A stretch of DNA of 64,000 bases from Ilyomonas sp965214235 (GCA_965214235.1 CBDCBH010000003.1:1922001-1986000), one strand, 5' to 3'; shown: positions 39,001 through 46,923, counted from the first letter of the stretch. Notes: generated by a model from the sequence alone, not told the origin. Translations and numbers: made by a program.

Positions 39001-39146
39001 TAAGCGGTCAAAATCTGCTGACCATCACCAAATACAAAGGTCAGGATCCCGACCTGGGAAGCAGTGGCATCAATACGCGCGGCTTCGATGCAGGCAACTG
39101 GCCCTCCAGCCGCATTATTTCTTTTGGTGTTACAGGCGAGTTTTAA
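36003..39146 (+). CDS. SusC/RagA-family TonB-dependent outer membrane transporter (2)
   Basis: A 1047-residue transporter with a long basic N-terminus before its signal (FVFIHFFILLSSVAFAQQ). A carboxypeptidase-like domain (SGTVTGNNNQPLPGVSVLVQ) leads to the plug with NDVVVIGYQTIRRRDLTGAT and IATIQVLKDASAAAIYGSRA, then the barrel ending in VTGEF. No STN domain is present, so it is not an ECF-type signalling receptor. It lies between galK and its SusD, and should bring arabinose-rich oligosaccharides into the periplasm for the GH127 and GH43 enzymes. Confidence 0.92.
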   Translation: MYYRYPYSKKSPQKKNLSIPLVIKKTFVFIHFFILLSSVAFAQQGNVSGTVTGNNNQPLPGVSVLVQSTKKGVSTDNAGRFTITAGASDVLLFSSIGYKDQTVTVGNQTNITVAMINSVDSSLNDVVVIGYQTIRRRDLTGATAVVNTENTSKIIGNSVGEQIQGTVPGVTVRNTGAPGQTPQIEIRGVASFTDASPLYVIDGMIADANSTVNTDDIATIQVLKDASAAAIYGSRAANGVIIITTKKGKPGPSKISFSARYGSQQIPKKWDVMDAAQYLKTVNTQYTNSGVTLPSGLADQLNNPTVNTDWQNAFYRTGNTQDYNLGISGGSQYGNYLISGSYFKNQGVLVGNDFERGSLRINTEARKGRLTIGENLLISNTDGTNPGGGINAFYEGATSVPVIPVQSSSYIDPVNNPLGFGFGTNAIPNYSNNYIAVAALDKQRYNYSKIVGNGYADFKFTNWLSYRFNAGVEASFDYNTEQRDSGIYRYANQLPATSISNDRETFTNFLLEHTLNFNKTFGKHAINGVVGYSYQQQKRETTSASRIGLTTVGSNTFSTISSSQGAPSADGGVPLFYRLQGYLGRINYTYQDKYLLTASGRIDQDSRFGANYRTGDFYSVAGSWRISKEDFFNVKWINDLKVRASYGQLGISSALQDLAGSWPTLGYININQRAVYGINQTPVLGESQAIITNPDLRWEQRNETNIGLDATILNNHINITADVYDNISKGVLVNVPFAFFLGSDNGGYNTFGTENAASIRNRGIEVTATYRDNSRPFKWELSVNGTTISNRVISVGNQGGGINYIEPTDFVRSQVGHPMGSWYMLKTEGIFQTQAQIDSYVDKNGNKIQPNAKPGDIKYLDLNGDGQINNSDRTFVGSPWPTFQGGLQFNGTYKGFSINIQLVGVFGYKIYDDVRRVLDSYTTLNNFRKDLNPWTPTNTGTSDPRLGLATDQGINDNNRPESERWLENGSYLRLRNVELAYIIPKNALRSVGFTNTRVFVSGQNLLTITKYKGQDPDLGSSGINTRGFDAGNWPSSRIISFGVTGEF

Positions 39147-39172
39147 TTGTTCAAATTTTATAATCATTTCTC

Positions 39173-40735
39173 ATGAAAAATATATTTTATTTTATAGCAG
39201 CGGCATTGGTTTTATCAGTCGTTGCCTGTCAGAAGAAATTAGATATTGCCAACCCTAACGGACCAACCTCCGCTGACGTTTGGAAAACAGCCGATTATGC
39301 CCAAAAAGGTGTGAATGCCATTTACAGCACCTACCATCGTGTAGGGCTTTGCAGAATGCAATTTTTTATGAACATGATACGGTCTGATGAAGGGTACAGC
39401 ACCAGCCCCAACAGTGCGCTCATCAACAACTTTGACATTTTTAATGTTACCGATTTAAACATGTTTGAAAGAAGGGCTTTTTACCAGGATTGCTATGTGG
39501 GTATTAACCGTTGCAACCAGGTGCTTGATAATGTTCCAAACATAGCAATGGACACTGCAGTAAGAAGCCAGTTGTTAGGCGAAGCTAAATTTATGCGGGG
39601 CTTTTTTTATTATTACTTAGCTCAATATTGGGGCAACGTGCCACTGCTATTAAAAACCAGTACAACCGCCGACCAGAGTGCAGCCAATTCCACGCAAAAA
39701 CAAGTGTGGGCGCAAGTAGAAAAAGACTTATCTGAAGCTGTTGCAGTACTGCCAGTATCTTACGATAATAATAACGTTGGAAGAGCTACACGCGGCGCGG
39801 CTTATGCCTTGCTTGGAAAGGCTTACATGCAGGATGGGCAACAGTATCAGCAGGCTGCCAGCGCGTTTTCCTGGCTGATAACAGGCGGGGGCAGCAGCTT
39901 GTATAGCCTTGTAACAAATTATCGAGATAATTTTGTAGAGACATCAGAAAATAATAAAGAATCGGTGTTTGAATTTCAGAATGCGTTGAACCCAACCGAC
40001 AACCATGATAATGATGTTGACCCACCAAGTGATAATTTAAATTATGGTACATCTATTCCACCATTTTTTGCACCGCAACCGGCTGGCTTTACCGATGGGC
40101 AGGCGCGCAGATGGCTGATAGGGGAATTTTTAAAAGAACAAACCCTTAGTGGCGGACGCGACCCGCGTTTGGCAGCTTCTTTTTTGTTTGATTCAACGGA
40201 TGAAAGAGGACCGGCTTTTACGTTGGCCTATGGAAACGTTTGGGATTCGCTGGGTTTGCAAAATGTTCCTGATAATGTACACAACAGCATTCACGAAGTT
40301 TGTTTTCGTAAGTTTTTGGATGATGCTGTTATGAATGGTGAAGTATTTCATTCGGGCAACAATTATCGCTTCATCCGTTATGCCGATGTGTTGCTTTTGT
40401 ATGCTGAAGCCTTGAATGGTTTAGGGCAAACAGCACAGGCTTATCCTTACGTTGATATAGTTAGGCAAAGAGCTGGTTTAGCGCCGCTTTCCACTACAAT
40501 GCCGGGGCTTAGCCAAACGGCGTTTTTAGCGCAGCTAAAGCATGAGCGGGTTACCGAATTATCAGGTGAAGGTCATCGTTGGGAAGACCTTGCTCGCTGG
40601 GGCGATTTGGGTCCGCAGCTTGCCAGCCGTGATCCTGGTTTTGCCAACTTTAAAGTGGGCAGAGATGAATTGTTACCTTTCCCGCAGCAAGACGTTGATG
40701 CCGACCCGAACCTGAAACAAAACCCGGGTTATTAA
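39173..40735 (+). CDS. SusD/RagB-family surface lipoprotein (2)
   Basis: A 520-residue lipoprotein (MKNIFYFIAAALVLSVVAC) that pairs with the SusC 26 bases upstream. The SusD signatures are present: AKFMRGFFYYYLAQYWGNVP, RFIRYADVLLLYAEALNGLG, and the terminal RVTELSGEGHRWEDLARWGD with LLPFPQQDVDADPNLKQNPG. It should bind the glycan at the cell surface. Confidence 0.92.
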   Translation: MKNIFYFIAAALVLSVVACQKKLDIANPNGPTSADVWKTADYAQKGVNAIYSTYHRVGLCRMQFFMNMIRSDEGYSTSPNSALINNFDIFNVTDLNMFERRAFYQDCYVGINRCNQVLDNVPNIAMDTAVRSQLLGEAKFMRGFFYYYLAQYWGNVPLLLKTSTTADQSAANSTQKQVWAQVEKDLSEAVAVLPVSYDNNNVGRATRGAAYALLGKAYMQDGQQYQQAASAFSWLITGGGSSLYSLVTNYRDNFVETSENNKESVFEFQNALNPTDNHDNDVDPPSDNLNYGTSIPPFFAPQPAGFTDGQARRWLIGEFLKEQTLSGGRDPRLAASFLFDSTDERGPAFTLAYGNVWDSLGLQNVPDNVHNSIHEVCFRKFLDDAVMNGEVFHSGNNYRFIRYADVLLLYAEALNGLGQTAQAYPYVDIVRQRAGLAPLSTTMPGLSQTAFLAQLKHERVTELSGEGHRWEDLARWGDLGPQLASRDPGFANFKVGRDELLPFPQQDVDADPNLKQNPGY

Positions 40736-40801
40736 TTGTTGCAATAGTTGAAAATACTTTGAAAAATATATCCCGTTAATGGCGCTGACTTACGGCAATT
40801 G

Positions 40802-40847
40802 CTTTTTCTTTTACTCCATTTTCGTAATGTATCATTAAAAGAAAAAG
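40802..40847. terminator. 12-bp inverted repeat after SusD, possible terminator
   Basis: CTTTTTCTTTTA and TAAAAGAAAAAG pair across a 22-base loop. The stem is AT-rich. It may reduce reading from SusD into the GH43 gene, or be a processing hairpin. Confidence 0.4.
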
Positions 40848-40893
40848 TGGTGTTCAACAACCGTTTTTTCAACCTTTATTTGAAACGCTTTTT

Positions 40894-41979
40894 ATGATAA
40901 AACATTCAGTTCTTTCCATTGCTATTTTGTTTATTTTTTTGCTCAACATCAATTGTGGCAAAAGCGGTATCGGCAATTCACCTACCCCACCCGTTGATAC
41001 AACACCAGTAAATACAAACACATTTACCAACCCGTTGTTATCATCCGGTCCCGATCCCTGGGTAACACAAAAAGACGGTTACTATTATTATACGCACACC
41101 TTGGGTAACCGCGTTGCAATATGGAAAGTGAGTAAGATGGATGAATTAAAAAATGCCACACCGGTAACGGTATGGTCGGCTGTTGTGAATACTGCTTATT
41201 CGAGTGATGTGTGGGCGCCCGAACTGCATTATGTAGATAATAACTGGTATGTTTATTTTGCTGCGGACAGCAGCGGTATTAACAGCACGCACCGCATTTA
41301 TGTGTTGGAAAATTCATCTGCTGATCCTACAACCGGAACCTGGACTTTTAAAGGCAAACTTACCGATGCCACTAATAAATGGGCGATAGATGCTTCTGTG
41401 TTTACTTACAACAACATTAATTATTTTATCTGGAGCGGATGGCAGGGCGATGTGGATGGCGAGCAGGATATTTTTATTGCTAAACTATCCAATGCCTACA
41501 CAGTTGATGGTGCGCGTGTGTTGATTTCAAAACCTACTTACGATTGGGAAACCCGAATTACAAGCGGCATCAATGTAACGGTGAATGAAGGTCCGGAAGC
41601 ATTGATTAATTCATCCAACCAACTCTTTCTTACCTTTTCGGCAGGCGGTTGCTGGAGCGATGATTACAGCCTTGGCTTGCTGACTTTGAAAGTGGGTGGC
41701 GATCCGCTCAATCCTAATGACTGGATAAAAACTGCAACGCCGGTGTTTACAAAAAATACAACCGGCGGTGCTTTTGGTCCGGGACACAATGGGTTTTTTA
41801 TTTCACCTGACGGAAAAGAAAACTGGATTATTTATCATGCAAATAACAGTTCCGGGCAAGGCTGCGGCGATGCCCGCAATCCGCGTATGCAAAAGTTTAC
41901 CTGGAACAGTGATGGTTCGCCAAATTTCGGTTCGCCGGTTGCCATTGGCACAGCCATTAATAAACCTTCGGGTGAGTAA
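40894..41979 (+). CDS. GH43-family arabinosidase-like lipoprotein
   Basis: A 361-residue lipoprotein (LLNINC lipobox at residue 21). The five-bladed propeller of GH43 is supported by its three catalytic acids: Asp54 in SSGPDPWVTQK (base), Asp166 in KWAIDASVF (pKa modulator) and Glu232 in VNEGPEAL (acid). GH43 enzymes mostly remove alpha-L-arabinofuranose or cleave arabinan; which of these is uncertain. A strong terminator follows 17 bases after the stop. Confidence 0.88.
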   Translation: MIKHSVLSIAILFIFLLNINCGKSGIGNSPTPPVDTTPVNTNTFTNPLLSSGPDPWVTQKDGYYYYTHTLGNRVAIWKVSKMDELKNATPVTVWSAVVNTAYSSDVWAPELHYVDNNWYVYFAADSSGINSTHRIYVLENSSADPTTGTWTFKGKLTDATNKWAIDASVFTYNNINYFIWSGWQGDVDGEQDIFIAKLSNAYTVDGARVLISKPTYDWETRITSGINVTVNEGPEALINSSNQLFLTFSAGGCWSDDYSLGLLTLKVGGDPLNPNDWIKTATPVFTKNTTGGAFGPGHNGFFISPDGKENWIIYHANNSSGQGCGDARNPRMQKFTWNSDGSPNFGSPVAIGTAINKPSGE

Positions 41980-41996
41980 AATTTTATAACATTTGT

Positions 41997-42028
41997 AAGG
42001 CACAGAGATGTTTTCTTTGTGCCTTTTT
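41997..42028 (+). terminator. Rho-independent terminator after GH43
   Basis: AAGGCACAGAGA pairs with TCTTTGTGCCTT (12 bp with one G-T pair), with a TTTTT tail. Confidence 0.85.
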
Positions 42029-42056
42029 AATATCTACCTGTAAATGATAAACTGTT

Positions 42057-44537
42057 ATGATAAAACCAACTATACTAAAATCGATTCTTCTTTTTTTGCT
42101 TGTCTTTTTTGCAGCTACTTCGTTTTCGCAACTACAAAAAGCACCGGCTTATCCGCTCATCAATCACGATCCTTATTTCAGTATCTGGTCGTTTACAGAT
42201 GAGTTGAATGCCAGCCCGACAAAGCATTGGACAGGCGCAACACAATCTATCATCGGTATTGTAAAAGTAGATGGCAAATCTTATCGTTTTATGGGTGATA
42301 TGGATAGGAGTTATAAAACCATTTTACCCTCGGCAGATGAGAAAAGTTACACTGTAAAATACACCGAAACAGAACCTGCCGGCGACTGGAAAAATATTCA
42401 TTTTACTGATGCTTCCTGGAAAGGGGGAACAGCGCCATTCGGCGATGATAATTCTGATGCAAAAACAAAATGGAACAGCAAAAACATCTGGGTGCGCCGC
42501 ACATTTAACATCGTCAATCCTGATGTAAAAAATCTCTATTTAAAAATTCAGCACGATGACAACTGTGAAGTGTATTTGAATGGTGAAAAGATTTATGATT
42601 ATGTAGGATGGCTGAACAAAATTAAATACATACCTGTTGAAAACAAATTGAAAAAGGGCGAAAATATTCTTGCCATTCATGTTGCCAACACAGCAGGCGG
42701 CGCATGGCTGGATGCAGGTTTGTCAACCGAAGAAGTAGCAAAAACAAACACTAATATTGAAACGGCAAAACAAACCAGCGTGGTGATGAATGCTACCCAA
42801 ACCATTTATAATTTTGAATGCGGCGATGTAGCCTTGCAACTCACTTTTACTTCGCCGCTTTTGATGAACGATTTGATGTTATTGTCCCGTCCGGTTTCTT
42901 ATCTTTCTTTTGCTCTGCAATCAAACAATAACAAAACACACACAGCACAATTGTATCTTGGCGTATCATCTGACCTTGCCGTAAATACATCTTCGCAGGA
43001 AGTAAAAGCCACGAAATATTCAGCAGGAAATTTATCATTGTTAAAAGCCGGAACGCTTACCCAGCCACTATTACAGAAGAAAGGCGACGACTTGCGCATT
43101 GATTGGGGTTATGCGTATGTTGCCGCTCCTAAAAATGAAATGCCAGCACAAACCATCACATCAAAAGAAGAGGGCATTAACAGTTTTATAAATGGTGCAA
43201 AAACAAACCCAATAACGCAGGGCAGGCAGTTGATGCTGAACACAACGTTTTCTTTTGCACCAATTTCTAAAGAGGAACAATCGAAATACATCATGATTGG
43301 TTATGATGATGTGTATTCGGTTCAATACTTCAAACACAACCTTCGGCCTTACTGGAATAAAGATGGCAACAGCACAATAGAAAAGCAATTTGCTTTGGCT
43401 GAAAACAATTATGATGATGTAATGAAGCAATGCGATGCCTTTAATAACCGAATGTTTGCCGATGCACAAAAAGCAGGTGGCGACGATTATGCAAAGCTGT
43501 GCGTAGCGGCATACCGGCAAAGCATTTCGGCACACAAATTATTGATGAGCCCGCAAGGCGAAATTTTGTTCTTATCAAAAGAAAACTTCAGCAATGGTTC
43601 TATCAATACGGTTGATGTAACTTATCCATCTGCACCGTTGTATTTACTCTACAATCCCGATCTGTTAAAAGGCATGTTGAACGGCATTTTTTATTACAGC
43701 GAAAGTGGCGGATGGAAGCATGATTTTGCTGCGCACGATTTGGGAACTTATCCCCTGGCAAACGGGCAAACCTATGGTGAAGGAATGCCGGTGGAAGAAA
43801 GCGGAAATATGCTGATTATGACGGCTGCAATCTGTAAGCGCGAAGGCAAGCCAGATTATGCGAAAAAGCATTGGCAAACCTTGACGACGTGGGTGAATTA
43901 CCTGGTGCAAAACGGTTTTGATCCGGCGAATCAATTGTGTACCGATGACTTTGCCGGTCATCTTGCACGCAACGCAAACTTATCAGGCAAAGCCATTGAA
44001 GGCATTGGTTGCTACGCAATGCTGGCGGATATGATGAGCGATAAAACGACAGCGCAAAAATATCATGATAGCGCAACAGCAATGGCATCGCGCTGGCAAC
44101 AGATGGCAGACGATGGTGACCACTTTTCACTTACGTTCAGCAATAAAAATACATGGAGCCAGAAGTACAACCTGGTGTGGGATAAAGTGCTGGATTTGCA
44201 CCTGTTTCCGCAAAGTGTTTTTGATAAGGAAATCAACTTTTATCTTACGAAACAAAACGATTTTGGTTTGCCGTTAGACAGCCGGAAAACCTACACCAAA
44301 AGCGACTGGATTTTGTGGACGGCAACGATGGCAAACAACAACAAAGACTTTACGAAATTGATTGAACCCGTTTACAAATATGCAACCGAAACGCCAACCC
44401 GCGTGCCGTTGAGCGACTGGCACGAAACCACCGATGGAACACAAGTTGGATTTCAGGCGCGAAGCGTGGTGGGTGGTTATTTTATGAAGCTGTTGGACTA
44501 TGACATGCACAGCAAAGAAGCAGCGGTGAATCGCTAA
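42057..44537 (+). CDS. DUF4965/DUF5127/DUF1793 six-hairpin protein with inserted jelly-roll-like module
   Basis: An 826-residue secreted protein (signal LLFLLVFFAATSFSQ) of the family often labelled 'glutaminase A'. The N-terminal LINHDPYFSIWSFTDELNAS and the C-terminal DLGTYPLANGQTYGEGMPVE with ILWTATMANN are family marks. A segment at about residues 100-205 (FTDASWKGGTAPFGDD, IWVRRTFNIV, EVYLNGEKIYDYVGW) looks like a galactose-binding-like beta-sandwich inserted in the N-terminal domain. The glutaminase name is historical; within this locus a sugar-cleaving function is possible but unproven. Confidence 0.7.
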   Translation: MIKPTILKSILLFLLVFFAATSFSQLQKAPAYPLINHDPYFSIWSFTDELNASPTKHWTGATQSIIGIVKVDGKSYRFMGDMDRSYKTILPSADEKSYTVKYTETEPAGDWKNIHFTDASWKGGTAPFGDDNSDAKTKWNSKNIWVRRTFNIVNPDVKNLYLKIQHDDNCEVYLNGEKIYDYVGWLNKIKYIPVENKLKKGENILAIHVANTAGGAWLDAGLSTEEVAKTNTNIETAKQTSVVMNATQTIYNFECGDVALQLTFTSPLLMNDLMLLSRPVSYLSFALQSNNNKTHTAQLYLGVSSDLAVNTSSQEVKATKYSAGNLSLLKAGTLTQPLLQKKGDDLRIDWGYAYVAAPKNEMPAQTITSKEEGINSFINGAKTNPITQGRQLMLNTTFSFAPISKEEQSKYIMIGYDDVYSVQYFKHNLRPYWNKDGNSTIEKQFALAENNYDDVMKQCDAFNNRMFADAQKAGGDDYAKLCVAAYRQSISAHKLLMSPQGEILFLSKENFSNGSINTVDVTYPSAPLYLLYNPDLLKGMLNGIFYYSESGGWKHDFAAHDLGTYPLANGQTYGEGMPVEESGNMLIMTAAICKREGKPDYAKKHWQTLTTWVNYLVQNGFDPANQLCTDDFAGHLARNANLSGKAIEGIGCYAMLADMMSDKTTAQKYHDSATAMASRWQQMADDGDHFSLTFSNKNTWSQKYNLVWDKVLDLHLFPQSVFDKEINFYLTKQNDFGLPLDSRKTYTKSDWILWTATMANNNKDFTKLIEPVYKYATETPTRVPLSDWHETTDGTQVGFQARSVVGGYFMKLLDYDMHSKEAAVNR

Positions 44538-44543
44538 AATCGG

Positions 44544-44724
44544 GTAGTGGGTCAGTCTGAAAAAAGAGGATAGAAGAGAAAATGAATATGCCAGTTCATT
44601 ATATCCTGAAAGGGATAAAACCTGAATAACGCCGGATGAAATCCGGTGAAAACAAAGCTTAGCTTAATAAAACCCTACAAGGGTTCACCAGAAAATACTT
44701 CCCTATTTCAAACTGACCCACTAC
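44544..44724. mobile_element. MITE-like element, 181 bp, with terminal inverted repeats
   Basis: GTAGTGGGTCAGTCTGAAA at the left end is matched in inverse at 44706-44724 with one mismatch in 19. TAAAATC lies just outside on both sides (44535-44541 and 44726-44732), as a target duplication would. The interior carries no gene. It follows the stop of the DUF4965 gene, and the left TAAAATC copy overlaps the end of that gene, so the stop codon may even lie in duplicated target DNA. Confidence 0.55.
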
Positions 44725-44734
44725 TTAAAATCAG

Positions 44735-44803
44735 GGTTTCGTACACTTATGGTTTGCAAGCTTCGCCGAGTTGGTATTCTTGCCGGTGAAGAACACCAGC
44801 AAG
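44735..44803. repeat. REP-type unit with hairpin (family A)
   Basis: Begins GGTTTCGTACAC, continues through CAAGCTTCGCCGAGTTGG, and ends in the hairpin CTTGCCGGTG-aagaa-CACCAGCAAG. The same two parts recur at 46732-46807 in swapped order. It directly precedes a RAYT fragment. Confidence 0.65.
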
Positions 44804-44822
44804 GGCGAAAAAATTTGCCTAG

Positions 44823-44993
44823 AAATTAGATTACATGCACAGCAATCCATGCAAGGGAGATAAGCTGGCTGCTTTGCCGGAGGATTATGTGCATAGTTCG
44901 GCGAAGTTTTATATTTTGAGTATGGCGGGTGTATATGCAGTGACAAGTTTTATGGAATTGGAAGATATTGATTTGACGGGTGGAGTGCGATGA
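44823..44993 (+). pseudogene. RAYT (REP-associated tyrosine transposase) C-terminal fragment
   Basis: A 56-codon frame after a stop reads KLDYMHSNPCKGDKLAALPE and then DYVHSSAKFYILSMAGVY before TGA. The pattern LDYxHSNPxKG...LPEDYxxSSAKFY is the C-terminal part of IS200-like RAYT transposases. The HUH motif and catalytic Tyr region are absent, so it cannot act. Confidence 0.65.
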
Positions 44994-45021
44994 TTGTTTG
45001 TGAGAGAATGCGGGTGTGAGA

Positions 45022-45050
45022 CCGCAATGTCCCTATCGGAGACATTGCGG
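45022..45050. repeat. REP-type hairpin (family B), copy 1
   Basis: CCGCAATGTC and GACATTGCGG form a 10-bp stem with a nine-base loop. A near-identical inverse copy is at 46109-46137. Confidence 0.7.
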
Positions 45051-45098
45051 GTAAGAAATATAGTTTTGTGATATTTGCTTAATCAATATAATGTTATC

Positions 45099-45527
45099 AT
45101 GGTTATCAATCCCTTCTTATTTCATTTAAGATTACTTGTTAAGCAATCGAAATATATCATTCCTGTTTTGTCCATTTTTAGCGTGGTTCGACAAGTGTTT
45201 TTTTATTCCTTCTTTCAAATTCAAATTGGTTACTACATTTCAATTACCGAAATTTTATCGATGTTCTTAAATGATGCTGTTTTATACTGTGTGTTTTATT
45301 TAATTCTTTTAATTACAACTGCATTTATACCGACAAGTTTTTTAGAATATAATAATGAACAAGTTTTTGCTAAAGCAGGTCGTTCAATTTTTAGAAGATT
45401 CTTTTTTCATCCAATGGTATTTCCGATGCTCCTACTACCGTTATTACTGGGACTTTATCTGTTAATAGCAGGTAAACCATGGGAATATGTATTTTCGGCA
45501 TTCTTGGCCTTGCAATATTATTCATAG
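45099..45527 (+). CDS. Hypothetical membrane protein, N-terminal part (probably frameshifted)
   Basis: From ATG 45099 this gives 142 residues with about three membrane segments (IIPVLSIFSVVRQVFF, DAVLYCVFYLILLITTAF, VFPMLLLPLLLGLYLLIAG). Its end overlaps the next frame by 49 bases, and both frames around GKPWEYVFSAFL and GLAILFIAMFLRDEIV would join into one helix. A single-base shift near 45500 is therefore likely. No family was recognised. It is surrounded by REP elements. Confidence 0.5.
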   Translation: MVINPFLFHLRLLVKQSKYIIPVLSIFSVVRQVFFYSFFQIQIGYYISITEILSMFLNDAVLYCVFYLILLITTAFIPTSFLEYNNEQVFAKAGRSIFRRFFFHPMVFPMLLLPLLLGLYLLIAGKPWEYVFSAFLALQYYS

Positions 45528-45847
45528 CTATGTTCCTCAGAGATGAAATAGTAAGACTTTATAAGATAAAACTTACTTCCAGAAACGTCTATGTTTTTAA
45601 TAACTCAGCCTTACTCGGTGGACTTTTTTTATTTATGCTTAGTCGTACATTATCACATGTATATTTTATTAAGCATGCAAACTATGAACATGCTATCGTT
45701 ATTGGAGATACTCGAACTTTCGATTGTAAAGATAGTTTAGCTCTAATAGGTACAACTCAGAATTATACGTTTATGTACAATAATGTAACTAAGCAAAGTA
45801 TTATATTGCCAAATTCAAAAGTTAAAGAGACAAGGATAGTTCAGTAA
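45479..45847 (+). CDS. Hypothetical membrane protein, C-terminal part (probably frameshifted)
   Basis: A 122-residue frame with two membrane segments (FGILGLAILFIAMFL, LLGGLFLFMLSRTLSHVYF) and a soluble tail with DSLALIGTTQNYTFMYNNVT. It probably continues the preceding frame as one protein of about 260 residues. If instead both are intact, they would be translationally coupled overlapping genes; no start codon with good context supports that strongly. Confidence 0.45.
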   Translation: MGICIFGILGLAILFIAMFLRDEIVRLYKIKLTSRNVYVFNNSALLGGLFLFMLSRTLSHVYFIKHANYEHAIVIGDTRTFDCKDSLALIGTTQNYTFMYNNVTKQSIILPNSKVKETRIVQ

Positions 45848-45930
45848 AACTTTTTTGGTTCAGATCTCACCTCATCGTAGTTTGTTCCAAATATACTAAA
45901 GCGGCTGTATACTGCGCGTAGATTGTATCC

Positions 45931-46098
45931 TTAACCTGTCCCATATTTTTGTTTAGCGGCAAGAAAGCCTTTTTGCAGAACATGTAACTGCCTGAGTCCT
46001 TGCCATAGTGTTTTCTCTCCGGGCAAGGGTTGTTTTTTAGTAGGTACAAAGCCGCCTAAAACGGCTGTTGCAATTACAAAATCAGTTACCGTTCTCAT
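45931..46098 (-). pseudogene. IS4-type transposase C-terminal remnant
   Basis: A 55-residue minus-strand frame reads LGGFVPTKKQPLPGEKTLWQ and then GLRQLHVLQKGFLAAKQ. This is the C-terminal tail common in Bacteroidota IS4-family transposases (GGFxPxKKxPxPGEKTLWxGLR). No DDE domain remains. It is cut off on its upstream side by the family B hairpin at 46109-46137, so a REP insertion or deletion probably removed the rest. Confidence 0.7.
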
Positions 46099-46108
46099 CT
46101 TTTTTTCT

Positions 46109-46137
46109 CCGCAATGTCTCCGCCAGGGACATTGCGG
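46109..46137. repeat. REP-type hairpin (family B), copy 2, inverted
   Basis: CCGCAATGTC pairs with GACATTGCGG. Its reverse complement matches copy 1 at 45022-45050 except in the loop. Confidence 0.7.
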
Positions 46138-46142
46138 CGTTT

Positions 46143-46173
46143 CCGCCGTTGTTGGTGTTCTTCACCAACAACA
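46143..46173. repeat. REP hairpin flanking RAYT, left arm of 31-bp inverted repeat
   Basis: This 31-base stretch, containing GTTGTTGGTG and CACCAACAAC around a five-base loop, is the exact reverse complement of 46732-46762. The two copies flank the RAYT gene. Confidence 0.85.
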
Positions 46174-46184
46174 CAGCCATACCT

Positions 46185-46697
46185 TCAGCCATTGTAATGA
46201 GATAAAAATGTCCACTCACTTTTACCTATAATATAAAATTCTGCAGACGAATAACGATAGGCTTCTGGAACGGACACGAGATTGGCACGTACAGGATTAC
46301 AATGTATATAATCAAGCTTTTGTTCAAACACACTGCGATTCCACAACGATACAGAGAGGGGGTTGCGCTCCCATATCTGGTATTTTCTGTCCGCCGCTTT
46401 TACTTTAAACTACGATAACACATTTGGATGGTTGTTTCTTAATTCCTTTAACATCATCTGTGCTGTATATTTCATGAACGAATGCTGCACATCACTTAAA
46501 TCATAGGTGTCTTCAACCTGCCAAATGATGTGAATGTGATTGCTCATGATAACGAAACCATAAACAATGATGCGTTTGTCGGTTACTAAAAACTGAAGAC
46601 TGCTGATAATGATATCTTTGAACTTGTCTGGCTTTAATAAATGTTTCCATTCTAAAACCGTGGCGGTGAAGAAGTAGGGGAAACCTGATAAGTACAT
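46185..46697 (-). pseudogene. RAYT transposase interrupted by one in-frame amber codon
   Basis: From ATG 46697 the frame reads YFFTATVLEWKHLLKPDKFK and FVIMSNHIHIIWQ, which holds the HIH (HUH) motif of Y1 transposases. A TAG at about 46410 stops it after NHPNVLS. In the same frame the reading continues FKVKAADRKYQIWERNPLSV and KLDYIHCNPVRANLVSVPEA to a TGA at 46185-46187. The full length would be 170 residues, normal for RAYT. A CAG to TAG change is the simplest cause. RAYTs mobilise REP sequences, and its REPs lie on both sides. Confidence 0.85.
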
Positions 46698-46731
46698 GAG
46701 CTAATATACATAGATTGTCGATCAATAAATA

Positions 46732-46807
46732 TGTTGTTGGTGAAGAACACCAACAACGGCGGAAAAAGGTTTCGTATACCTTTGGTTTGCAAACTTCGCG
46801 GAGTTGG
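46732..46807. repeat. REP unit flanking RAYT, right arm plus GGTTTCGTATACC segment
   Basis: 46732-46762 is the exact inverse of 46143-46173. It is followed by GGTTTCGTATACC and CAAACTTCGCGGAGTTGG, which match the unit at 44735-44776 with a few changes. Confidence 0.85.
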
Positions 46808-46923
46808 ATTACGGGTGAATATTTTGTGTTACAAAAGCGGTAACTACGGCGGGGACAGTGCGTAGAAGGAGAAAGTAAATATTTTTTTCGCGAAATTTAT
46901 AATTTCACAAAAATGATTATTTT

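Noticed and set aside
41768..41989. A second plus-strand frame inside the GH43 gene end
   Set aside because: The GH43 frame carries all catalytic residues up to its own stop; the other frame is a shadow.
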